64,000 nucleotides of DNA, from the NCBI GenBank assembly GCA_035765775.1, contig DASTWV010000059.1, forward strand, positions 186,001 to 250,000, given 5' to 3'. Made by a program: the position numbers and the translations under genes. Each line of letters begins with the position of its first letter. Within the stretch, counting starts at the first letter, position 1. The notes under the pieces are model-generated. The model saw only the letters and a list, made by a program, of their open reading frames with translations. It was not told the origin of the DNA and did no database searches. Of the stretch, positions 33,548-41,346 are shown piece after piece. The DNA comes from Actinomycetota bacterium. GTDB lineage: Bacteria; Actinomycetota; CADDZG01; JAHWKV01; JAOPZY01.

Positions 33548-34021
33548 TTACGGCGTCTGACCGGTCTCCCGGCCGGCGCTGCCCGGCGGCAACCCGACAC
33601 CCTTGCCCAGGCCAGCCGGGCTCTCGTTTTCCCGCTGGGTTTCGGGGATCCGTTCCTGCAACTCGGCATCGGGCGCGATGTCCTTGGCCTGTGCCGACTC
33701 CGGGCGCATCCCTTCGCTGCCGTGGCTGGGCCCCGACTGGGTCAGGACGTCAGCGCTCGGCTGGGCGGCACCCACGACTTCCTGGCGGATCGGGGTGTTG
33801 GCCTCCAGGGCACCCTCGCGGTCACCCTGGGTGAGCACACCCAGCGTGGCGGCGCCGTTGGCGTTGTCGGCCTCGGGGCCGATGGCCTTGGGGCTCACCT
33901 CGTCCGCGGGCGGGCCGTCCTTGGTCTGCGTGGCCGCCTGGGGTACCTGAAAGCCGACGGGACCAGACCCGGTAGGACCCTTCTTCATTGCCTCTTCGTA
34001 ACTGCGCTCTTGCTCAGACAC
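33548..34021 (-). CDS. Disordered hydrophilic protein of unknown function
   Basis: 157 residues rich in Gly, Pro, Ala, Glu and Gln with no hydrophobic segment (QERSYEEAMKKGPTGSGPVG at the start). GTG at 34021 with GAAAGGAG upstream. It lies behind a sigma-B/SigF-type promoter 82 bp upstream. Similar in style to other small stress-type proteins in the window; no family known. Confidence 0.7.
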   Translation of the reverse strand: MSEQERSYEEAMKKGPTGSGPVGFQVPQAATQTKDGPPADEVSPKAIGPEADNANGAATLGVLTQGDREGALEANTPIRQEVVGAAQPSADVLTQSGPSHGSEGMRPESAQAKDIAPDAELQERIPETQRENESPAGLGKGVGLPPGSAGRETGQTP

Positions 34022-34103
34022 GGCAGCTCCTTTCTTGTCAGATGTCTCGTTACCTGAGACGTGGTCTGGGACGTACAAGCGTGCGGACCTTATAGAAGTA
34101 AAT

Positions 34104-34130
34104 TACCCGGGAGGAAGGGCGCGTCAAACC
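34104..34130 (-). promoter_or_regulatory. Sigma-B/SigF-type promoter candidate (minus strand)
   Basis: GGTTT (34130-34126), 17 bases and GGGTA (34108-34104), upstream of the disordered protein gene (GTG 34021). Upstream edge is 23 bp from the end of the CYTH-CHAD gene. Confidence 0.6.
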
Positions 34131-34152
34131 TCTGGAATAGAGGTGAGGGTTG

Positions 34153-35718
34153 TTACCCAGAACTCGCCTTCGTAAACTTCCGCCACGCCTTCCGGGCATC
34201 GTCCCAGGGCTCCTGCCAGACCTCGCGGGCGCGCTGGCGCTCCTCGACTGCAGCGGCGATCAGCTCGCCGGCCGCCAGGCTGGCTCCCTCCTTCAGCCGC
34301 TTCTGTGCCCGCAGCCATTCCTCACGTACCCCGGCGTCGTGGAGTCGACCGAGGACGTCCTGCAGGTCCTCGGCCCTGCGGCCCAGCTTCGCGGCGCGCT
34401 TGGCGGTGGTCCCGCGCAGGGCGGGCGCCGCCCGCTCAGCGGCGTAGCGCAGGTGCTTGGCCCGCTTGCGGAGCTCGTGGAGCGCCTCGTCTCGGGGAAC
34501 CTCCGGCAAGCTGCCGGCCTGCGCCCGCATCCGCTTCCATTGGCGGCGCATGAGGGCGGGCAGGACGTCGTGCACTTCGGCGCCCTCGTCCCGCACCAGT
34601 TCGGGGGCGAGCGCGGCTGACGAGAGGGCGTCCAGCAGGTCCAGGTAAGCCTCGCCGTCCATCTCGGCCCGCAGGCGCGCGACGGCGGCGGTGCGCTCGC
34701 GCACCAGGCGGTTCAGGAGCGAGCCGGCGGCTGCCCCGTCGGCCAGCTCCAGCTCGGCCAGCGCATCCTGCAGCCCGGCGACCATCACATCGGTGTCCCG
34801 CACCGCCCCGAGCGCCTGGCCGAGCCGCTTGAGGCCATCGCTCAGGCGACGCTCCCAGTCGGGCTCCAGCTCCGGCCGGAAGAGGCGCAGCTCGGAGCGG
34901 AGCCGGCGGGCGGCGACCCGGGCCTGGTGCACGTGCTCGACGTCGCCCCCCAGCCGGATGCCGATGTCGTGGGCGATAAGCGTCCGGAGGCCGTCGCCGA
35001 GGCACATCCGGACCGCCTCGCCGACCGTTGACCGGGGCCCCAAGCGGACGGGGCTGTTGGCCCGCCGGCCCGCCGGCGGCGCGCCCAGGGCACGGCCCAG
35101 CTTGGTCCCACTCTGCTCCGCCGAGGCCCCCGCGGCCTGCAACCGCTCGACGGCGGCCTCCAACGTGCGGGTGGTCGAGGAATCGGTGATCTCAACCTCG
35201 ATCTCCCGGAAGACCCGGCCATCGCCCGGCCCGCCGTGCACGGTCACGACGTCGTCGTCCAGCTCGGCCGCCGGCAGCCCGTCGGCGCCCATGAGGGCGA
35301 AGCGCTGCCGCCGGGTCTGGAGCTCGGCCACCGGTCCCAGCACCGCCCGGCGCACCCGCGCCCGGGTGAGGGAGATGGCCTCGGCCGGGATCGCGCCCGC
35401 CGGTTCCTCCCAGGTCAACTCGGAGCGCTGGAGCGCCAGGCCGCCGGCCTGCCCGGGTAGCTTGAGGGTCCAGGTGCCCGGAGAGCCTGCCGGGGCCTCC
35501 GGCTCCCGCCGGTGGCGCAGGGTGATCCCGGCAGCCAGGAGGGTAAGGTCGGGCGTGTCGAAGTAGGTGGCGTGGAGGACGGCGTCGGGCATGGCCACCA
35601 CCCCGGCCACCCCGGGCAGGTCGCGCAGGTCGGGCATGGCGAAGAGGGGGTCGACGCGGAGCTTGGCCTCGATCTCGGTGTGGGAATGGGCCGGGCGGGC
35701 AACGTCAGTGGCGGGCAT
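34153..35718 (-). CDS. CYTH-CHAD domain protein
   Basis: 521 residues. Residues ~10-200 form a CYTH triphosphate tunnel domain with TEIEAKLRV (ExExK), TYFDTPDLTLLAAGITLRHR, and LKLPG. Residues ~230-510 form a CHAD domain with repeated His-helices (HVHQARVAARRLRSELRLF, ALHELRKRAKHLRYAAE). Such proteins bind or cleave polyphosphate or nucleoside triphosphates. GAAAGGAGG precedes ATG 35718. It follows the YihY gene by 79 bp, likely the same transcript. Confidence 0.92.
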   Translation of the reverse strand: MPATDVARPAHSHTEIEAKLRVDPLFAMPDLRDLPGVAGVVAMPDAVLHATYFDTPDLTLLAAGITLRHRREPEAPAGSPGTWTLKLPGQAGGLALQRSELTWEEPAGAIPAEAISLTRARVRRAVLGPVAELQTRRQRFALMGADGLPAAELDDDVVTVHGGPGDGRVFREIEVEITDSSTTRTLEAAVERLQAAGASAEQSGTKLGRALGAPPAGRRANSPVRLGPRSTVGEAVRMCLGDGLRTLIAHDIGIRLGGDVEHVHQARVAARRLRSELRLFRPELEPDWERRLSDGLKRLGQALGAVRDTDVMVAGLQDALAELELADGAAAGSLLNRLVRERTAAVARLRAEMDGEAYLDLLDALSSAALAPELVRDEGAEVHDVLPALMRRQWKRMRAQAGSLPEVPRDEALHELRKRAKHLRYAAERAAPALRGTTAKRAAKLGRRAEDLQDVLGRLHDAGVREEWLRAQKRLKEGASLAAGELIAAAVEERQRAREVWQEPWDDARKAWRKFTKASSG

Positions 35719-35797
35719 GGTTCCTCCTTTCACCGGTGCGTAACGGGTCTTCAGTTGTGACGGCGGGTGGGGACCGAGCCGATCCCCTGCCGGGGCG

Positions 35798-36817
35798 TCA
35801 GCCTGGGGAGCCCGCCCGGGGCGGGGCGGACGGCGTCCGGGGACGGCCACCCGGAGCCGGGCGGAAATGCACCTTGATCGACTCGCCGGCCCGGCGCTGC
35901 TGCTTGGTCGCCTGCTCGGCCTCGGCCCGCTCGTCTGCCTCGGTGGGCGGGCTGGTCAGGCTCCTCGGCCACAGGTTGCGCACCCGCACCACGTTGATCT
36001 CGGCCCCGTAGAAGGTGAGCTGGGCACCCAGGTAGATCCACGAGAGCAGGGCAATGACGGTGGCGAAGGCGCCGTAGGTCTTGCCCGCATTGTTGAGGAC
36101 GTGGGTCACGTAGAAGCCGCCGACCACCTGGAGGACCGTCAGGGCCACCCCGGCGGCCAGGGCGCCCGGGAGGACGTCGGACCAGGAGAGGTCCGCCTTG
36201 GGCAGGACCCGGAACGCGAAGAGAACCACAGCGGTGTTGACGGCCAGCGAGGCGATGGGGGCCACCAGGCGCAGGCCGGGGACCACCGTTCCCCCGGCCG
36301 CCACCAGCCCGGACAGGCCGACGGCCACGAGGCTGGCGACGCCCAGGATGCCGAGCATCATCACGGCCTGGGCCCGGGCGAGCAGGGCACCGGGGCGATC
36401 GGCGATGGGGACCTCCCACACCTCGTTCATGCCGTACTGCAGCGCCTGCATCACGGCGGTGCCGGCGAGGAGCGTGAAGATGATGCCGGCCGCCAGGCCG
36501 AGCCCGCTGCCGTGGATTTGGTGGACGTCGGTGGTCCCGATGATCGGGATGTGGCGGAGCACCTGGGAGACGAGCTTGTGTGACGCCTGCCCGCCGAGGA
36601 TGAACCCGAGCACCGTGACGAAGACCAGCAGGAGGGGGAACAGGGAAAAGAATCCGTAGTAGGCGACCAGCGAAGCCAGGTACCCGGCGTTGTCGTCACC
36701 GAACTTCTTGGCCACCGCGAAGGGAAAGGCCACGGCCGGCCGCTCCCGCTGGAACACGTCGAAGGCGTGCAGCCAGCGCTGGAACAGGGCTTTGGCGTCC
36801 CCGACTAGCCCCGCCAT
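35798..36817 (-). CDS. YihY/UPF0761-family membrane protein
   Basis: 339 residues with six or more membrane helices; GYLASLVAYYGFFSLFPLLLVFVTVLGF and GMNEVWEVP, plus KTYGAFATVIALLSWIYLGAQLTFYGAEIN, are typical. Formerly called RNase BN, now regarded as of unknown role. Basic tail after helix six. GGGAGGGAG precedes ATG 36817. Confidence 0.9.
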   Translation of the reverse strand: MAGLVGDAKALFQRWLHAFDVFQRERPAVAFPFAVAKKFGDDNAGYLASLVAYYGFFSLFPLLLVFVTVLGFILGGQASHKLVSQVLRHIPIIGTTDVHQIHGSGLGLAAGIIFTLLAGTAVMQALQYGMNEVWEVPIADRPGALLARAQAVMMLGILGVASLVAVGLSGLVAAGGTVVPGLRLVAPIASLAVNTAVVLFAFRVLPKADLSWSDVLPGALAAGVALTVLQVVGGFYVTHVLNNAGKTYGAFATVIALLSWIYLGAQLTFYGAEINVVRVRNLWPRSLTSPPTEADERAEAEQATKQQRRAGESIKVHFRPAPGGRPRTPSAPPRAGSPG

Positions 36818-37020
36818 TCTCCCTCCCTGGACACCCTGCATCTCCTTTTCAACTCGCTGCAGTCTTCGAGGACGTATTTCCTTTGAGGTGGTGCCCCTAG
36901 TAGCTCACCGCGTGCAGATGCTTGGCCTGGGGCACAGTGCACCGCCTTTCCTGCGTGTTGCCTAACCTGTTGCGCCGTCCGTGGCAGGTCCTTGGTACCC
37001 AGGCACCCTCTTCCCTTAGG

Positions 37021-37044
37021 TACCCGCGCCCCAAGGGCGCAAAC
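37021..37044 (-). promoter_or_regulatory. Sigma-B/SigF-type promoter candidate for the YihY/CYTH-CHAD unit
   Basis: GTTT (37044-37041), 15 bases and GGGTA (37025-37021) pointing at the YihY gene 204 bp downstream. The remaining part of the 269-bp gap shows no other feature I recognise. Confidence 0.5.
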
Positions 37045-37086
37045 GGGCCGCGATTGGGCCTGGCGGGACGGGGGTACCCCACCGCC

Positions 37087-38172
37087 GTGGAAAACCCCTA
37101 CCGGACCGCCGCCGGGATCATCCTGATCGCCCTGGGCATCGTGGCCGGGGCGGCGCTCGTCGTCGCCCTCCGCACCTTGCTGGTCGTCGTCCTCACCGCC
37201 GGCGTGCTGGCGCTGGCCCTCGACCATCCCGTGAGCTGGGTGCACGCCCACTTCCACCTCGCCCGGCGGGGCCTGGCGGTGGCCATCGTGTGCCTGCTGG
37301 CCCTGGGCGCCATCGCCGGCTTCGCCTTCCTGCTCTACCAGCCCTTCCTGCACCAGTCCCGCGTCTTCCGCTCGGGGCTCCCGCCCCTGACCAACCGGGT
37401 CCGCAAGCTTCCCCTTGCCGGCCACTTCCTGCGCCACGTGGACCTGGTGGCGGACACCCGGCGCGCCCTGGCACAGCTGCCCCGGTGGCTCGGCACGCAC
37501 CGCAGCACCGTGCTGGGGGTGGCGGAGTCCGCCCTGACCGCCTTGGCGGCCGCCTTGACGGTCGCCGTCACCGCCGTGTTCCTCCTGCTGAAGGGGCCGA
37601 CGATGCTCGAGCGGGGCCGGGATCTCATCCTCGACGACTTCCGCCGTGCCCGGGCGGTGCGCCTGGGCCGCGACATCCGCGACGCGGTGAGCGGCTACGT
37701 CAACGGCAACCTGCTGATCAGCCTGCTGGCGGCGACCGTGACGGCGGTGTCGCTGCTCGCCCTGCGGGTCCCCTTCGTCGCCGTGCTGGCGGCGGTCATG
37801 TTCGTCTTGGACCTCATCCCACTGGTGGGCGCCAGCCTGGGGGGCCTGGTGGTGACGGCCGCCACCTTCGTCCTGGACCCCCATCCCTGGAAGGCGGCGG
37901 TCTTCGCCGTCCTGTTCATCGTCTACCAGGAGTTGGAGAGCCACACCCTCTACCCCTGGATCATGGGGCACACCGTGCGCATCGGCAGCTTCGGCGTGTT
38001 CCTGGTCACCCTGGCCGGCGCCGAGTTGGGCGGCATCGTGGGGGCCCTGCTGGCGATCCCGGTCGGTGCCGCCCTCAACATCGCACTGCAGGACCTGATC
38101 GAGGAGCGCCGGGCCCGGGCCGAGGCCGAGGGGGCGGCGACCCGGCTGGAGCTGGAGCTACCGGCCCACTAG
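37087..38172 (+). CDS. AI-2E/UPF0118 family transporter
   Basis: 361 residues with seven or eight membrane helices and the family C-terminal part YVNGNLLISLLAA, VLDLIPLVGASLGG, VYQELESHTLYPWIMGHTVRIG. Members include autoinducer-2 exporters and Na+/H+ antiporters; the role here is unknown. GTG 37087 (MENPYRTAAG) chosen by the start of similarity. The 178 bp after it contains no gene. Confidence 0.88.
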   Translation: MENPYRTAAGIILIALGIVAGAALVVALRTLLVVVLTAGVLALALDHPVSWVHAHFHLARRGLAVAIVCLLALGAIAGFAFLLYQPFLHQSRVFRSGLPPLTNRVRKLPLAGHFLRHVDLVADTRRALAQLPRWLGTHRSTVLGVAESALTALAAALTVAVTAVFLLLKGPTMLERGRDLILDDFRRARAVRLGRDIRDAVSGYVNGNLLISLLAATVTAVSLLALRVPFVAVLAAVMFVLDLIPLVGASLGGLVVTAATFVLDPHPWKAAVFAVLFIVYQELESHTLYPWIMGHTVRIGSFGVFLVTLAGAELGGIVGALLAIPVGAALNIALQDLIEERRARAEAEGAATRLELELPAH

Positions 38173-38350
38173 TCCCGCCCCCGGCCCCCATTGGGCCCTC
38201 CATTGGCGGCCCGCGACCGCCTGGGAGAACTCTAGGCGGTCCCAGGTTTGGGCCCACGTCGGCGGGGAACAATGGCGGCGCCCAACCTTCCTGTCGGCAG
38301 CACCTCAGGCTTCCGGCAGGAAGTGGGGGGTCCATAGCTCTTCCTGGCTC

Positions 38351-38983
38351 TTACTGCAGGACGATCTCGCCCCCGGGCGCCGCGATCCCCACCGCTGTCA
38401 CGCCGTCCGGGCCCGGCCCGCCACCCGATACCCGGCACGCCACGTCCTCGCCCCCGAGCCATTCCGCCACCGCGCCCGCATCACCCCGCACCTGGACCCA
38501 AGCAATGCCCTCGGGCTGCACGGGCTGGGCGCAGGCCATGCGGCCGGGATGGCGCTCGGGCGGCACCCCCCACTCGATGAAGAAGGGGAGCTCCGGGCGG
38601 CCCAGGGCCATCTCCAGCCCGGCGGTGCGCCAGGACACCCGGCTGCCGTCGGGCAGCTCCCGCGCCTTCGCCTGGACGGCGAGCCCCAGCCGGCCGGCGA
38701 CCGCATCGAGGTCATCGGTGGACACCACCCACAGCATCGGTCCCTCCCCGGCCCGCAGTAGCTGGGCGAGGCCGCTCCCCACCGGGTCACTCCGTGCCTC
38801 GGCGGGGTCCACCAGGGCCATCAGCTCGATGTAGCTGGAGCCGAGCGGCACGATCCGGTTGGCCGTACCCCACCCCGGATGGCGCCCGCCGGGCACCGAG
38901 GCCAGCCCGGACCGGCGGCGCAGCCGCTCGCCCGCTTCATCAAGATCCGTCACACTGTATACGATATGATCGATCTTTAACAC
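38351..38983 (-). CDS. VOC/glyoxalase-like (Glyoxalase_3) protein
   Basis: 210 residues: KIDHIVYSVTDLDEAGERL, PGGRHPGWGTANRIVPLGSSYIELMALVD and FFIEWG, matching the glyoxalase-3 branch of the VOC superfamily, two beta-alpha-beta units with metal ligands probably His and Glu. Substrate unknown. GTG 38983 with AGGAG nine bases upstream. It is divergent from the next gene with only 18 bp between start codons. Confidence 0.8.
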   Translation of the reverse strand: MLKIDHIVYSVTDLDEAGERLRRRSGLASVPGGRHPGWGTANRIVPLGSSYIELMALVDPAEARSDPVGSGLAQLLRAGEGPMLWVVSTDDLDAVAGRLGLAVQAKARELPDGSRVSWRTAGLEMALGRPELPFFIEWGVPPERHPGRMACAQPVQPEGIAWVQVRGDAGAVAEWLGGEDVACRVSGGGPGPDGVTAVGIAAPGGEIVLQ

Positions 38984-39001
38984 TGGATTACACTCCTATG
39001 T

Positions 39002-39694
39002 ATGGAACCACGACACGCCTGGAGCGTCGTCTTGGCGCTGGTGGTCGCCCTGTTCGGGGTGCCCTGCGGCGTGATCTTCCTGCTGGCGGCGTCCTTGTCG
39101 CCACTGCCGGGCACGGCGCCCGGGGATCCGGCCCTCCCGCTGGCTGTCCCGGCTGGCGTGCTGGCCGCGGACCAGGGGGCGTCGGCGGTGGCCCCGGCGG
39201 GCTGCGTCGTGCCGGTTGCCGTGCTGCTGGCCGTCGGCGAGGTGGAGAGCGGCAACGCCGCCGGGCGCGCCATCAGTGCCGCCGGGGATGTGTCGCCCCC
39301 CATCATCGGCCCGGCATTGGACGGCTCGATCCCAGGCACCGCGATCATCGCCGACACCGACGGCGGGGCGATGGACGGCGACCCGGTCTGGGACCACGCG
39401 GTGGGGTTCCTCCAGGTCCTGCCCTCCACCTGGCGCCGGTGGGCGCCGGCGGGTGCCGACCCACAGAACCTCTTCGATGCTTCCCGCACCGCGGTGACCG
39501 TCCTGTGCCAACCGGCGCGCGACCTGACCGATCCGGCGGCCCTGGACGCCGCGCTGCGGGCGTACAACGACTCGTCCGCCTACGTGGCGGCGGTGGAGGG
39601 TTGGGCCGCCGCCTACCGCGCCGGGATCGAGCGGGCGAGCGCCGCGGTCACCCAGTCCGCCAGCGTGTCCAGGAACCCCGGGTCGATGCCGTGA
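39002..39694 (+). CDS. Lytic transglycosylase-like exported protein
   Basis: 230 residues: an N-terminal signal/anchor helix (WSVVLALVVALFGVPCGVIF), linker, then a lysozyme-like domain with LLAVGEVESGN (catalytic Glu), HAVGFLQVLPSTWRRW and DAALRAYNDSSAYVAAV, as in actinobacterial transglycosylase/resuscitation-type proteins acting on peptidoglycan. TACACT (38989-38994) lies seven bases before the ATG, so the mRNA may be leaderless; no Shine-Dalgarno is present. The last ~25 residues overlap the convergent esterase. Confidence 0.78.
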   Translation: MEPRHAWSVVLALVVALFGVPCGVIFLLAASLSPLPGTAPGDPALPLAVPAGVLAADQGASAVAPAGCVVPVAVLLAVGEVESGNAAGRAISAAGDVSPPIIGPALDGSIPGTAIIADTDGGAMDGDPVWDHAVGFLQVLPSTWRRWAPAGADPQNLFDASRTAVTVLCQPARDLTDPAALDAALRAYNDSSAYVAAVEGWAAAYRAGIERASAAVTQSASVSRNPGSMP

Positions 39695-40275
39695 CCCATC
39701 GGCGACTCCCGGTAGGTGACGTCCGCCCCGGCGGCGACCAGCCGGTCCCGCGCGCTGCGCCCGAAGGTCACCGGGATCACGCCGTCGTTGGTGCCGTGCC
39801 CGATGGCCACCGGGGGCAACGGGGCGGAGAGGTCGAAGGCAAAGCCCGCCACCGTGGGCATGAAGCCGCTGAGGGCGATCATGCCCGCCGGGCGGGGGCG
39901 GTCCTCGCCCAGGCTCATCGCGTGCGTCATCACCGCGCCCTGCGAGAACCCGCCCAGGATGGTTCGGCTCGTGGGGATCCCGGTCTCGATTGCCAGAGCG
40001 TCGAGCCAGTCACCGAGCCTCCCGTACGTCGCCAGGAAGGTCTCGGGGTTCGGCGTGCCCACGCCGCCGAGCGCGTACCAGTGCGCCCCGCCCGGGGGCA
40101 GGGACAGCGGCCCCCGGGCCGTGACGCCCAAGAGGCGCCGCTCGGGATCGAGGTAGCCGAGAAGGCCGTACAGGTCGTGCTCGTCCGAGCCCCGGCCGTG
40201 GAAGAGCACCAGGGCGCCCTCGGGCGGGCGGGCTGGCTTCCGGGTCAGGTGGACGAGGGCGTCGAGACCACTCAT
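39613..40275 (-). CDS. Carboxylesterase/phospholipase-type hydrolase (MhqD-like)
   Basis: 220 residues, alpha/beta hydrolase: VLFHGRGSDEHDL, ILGGFSQGAVMTHA (Ser nucleophile in GFSQG), HGTNDGVIPV (Asp) and MGHGIDP (His). ATG 40275 overlaps the stop of the preceding dioxygenase (ATGA). A dioxygenase/hydrolase pair of this kind is the MhqO/MhqD system for quinone and methylglyoxal-like electrophile stress in Bacillus. Confidence 0.85.
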   Translation of the reverse strand: MSGLDALVHLTRKPARPPEGALVLFHGRGSDEHDLYGLLGYLDPERRLLGVTARGPLSLPPGGAHWYALGGVGTPNPETFLATYGRLGDWLDALAIETGIPTSRTILGGFSQGAVMTHAMSLGEDRPRPAGMIALSGFMPTVAGFAFDLSAPLPPVAIGHGTNDGVIPVTFGRSARDRLVAAGADVTYRESPMGHGIDPGFLDTLADWVTAALARSIPAR

Positions 40276-41201
40276 CGCAGCTCCGGCACCCGGCCGGCCC
40301 TCGGGTCGGGTAGCGGGGTCAGGATCTGTTCGAGCTGGCCGCGGAGGTGTTCGTAGTTGGGCGGCAGGCTCAGGCCCTCGCCCAGGTGGGCCGGGTCCTC
40401 GTCGGCCGAGAATCCCGGCCCGAGCGTGGCGATTTCGAACAGCACCCCGCTGGGCTCCCGGAAGTAGATCGAGCGGAAGTAGAACCGGTCGATCACCGGC
40501 GTCGGCCGGGCCCCGCCGGCCTCGACCCGGACCCGCCAGGCCTCGTGGTCGGCCATCGGAGCCGCCCAGGCGATGTGGTGGACGGTGCCCGCGCCCGGCA
40601 TGCCGCGCCCCGGGGCCTGGTCGTACACCCAGAACGATCCCCGCCGCTCGCCCCGGGACTCGTAGCTCTGGGGGGCGGTGGAGGTGAAGCCTAGGGTCTC
40701 GGTGAGGAAGGCCTGCGAGCGGTCCGCCACCGCGGCGTATGCCCGGGCGCCGTCGAAGCCCTGCAGGGCGAGGTGCCCGGGGACCTCGGGGTGATCGGCG
40801 ATCAGGGGCTGGTCCGGGGCGGCGGACACGTGGAGGGCCAGGCCGAGGCCCTCGGGGTCGGTGAACTCCAGGAGCCCGGGCCGGCGTTCGGTGGCGATGC
40901 CCTCGCGGCCCAGGCGGTCGGCCCAGAAGTCGAGCGCCGCCTCGGAGGCCACCCGCCAGACGATGCGGTGCACCATTCCGGCCCCGGCGACTCCGCGCCC
41001 GGCGCCCGGGTACTCGAAGAAGGTGAGGTCGGCGCCCGGGCTGCCGGCCTCGTCGGCATAGAACAGGTGGTACACGGTGGGATCGTCCTGGTTGACAGTC
41101 TTTTTGACCAGGCGCAGCCCCATGACCCCGGCGTAGAACTCGACGTTGCGGGGGGCGTCGCCCGTGATGGCGGTGATGTGATGGATACCTTCCAGCTTCA
41201 T
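40272..41201 (-). CDS. Ring-cleaving dioxygenase, MhqO-like VOC protein
   Basis: 309 residues with two VOC modules: GIHHITAITGDAPRNVEFYAGVMGLRLVKKTVNQDDP in the first, and GTVHHIAWAAPMADHEAW and IYFREPSGVLFEIATLGPGF in the second, with His and Glu metal ligands. Homologues open hydroquinones/catechols or protect from quinones. Translationally coupled with the esterase. No MhqR-like repressor nearby; the 145 bp upstream shows no clear operator. Confidence 0.88.
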   Translation of the reverse strand: MKLEGIHHITAITGDAPRNVEFYAGVMGLRLVKKTVNQDDPTVYHLFYADEAGSPGADLTFFEYPGAGRGVAGAGMVHRIVWRVASEAALDFWADRLGREGIATERRPGLLEFTDPEGLGLALHVSAAPDQPLIADHPEVPGHLALQGFDGARAYAAVADRSQAFLTETLGFTSTAPQSYESRGERRGSFWVYDQAPGRGMPGAGTVHHIAWAAPMADHEAWRVRVEAGGARPTPVIDRFYFRSIYFREPSGVLFEIATLGPGFSADEDPAHLGEGLSLPPNYEHLRGQLEQILTPLPDPRAGRVPELR

Positions 41202-41346
41202 GATGTGTTCCTCCTCTCACGAAGGGGAACCAGCGGGGGCCGGGCGCTATTCCGGGAGCCCTTCCCGCACCTGGGACGGGGCATGTCCCGGCTGCCGCGG
41301 GAGGCCGCGGGAGGCCGGGGGGGCGGGGGCCGCTGCCGGTGACCTC

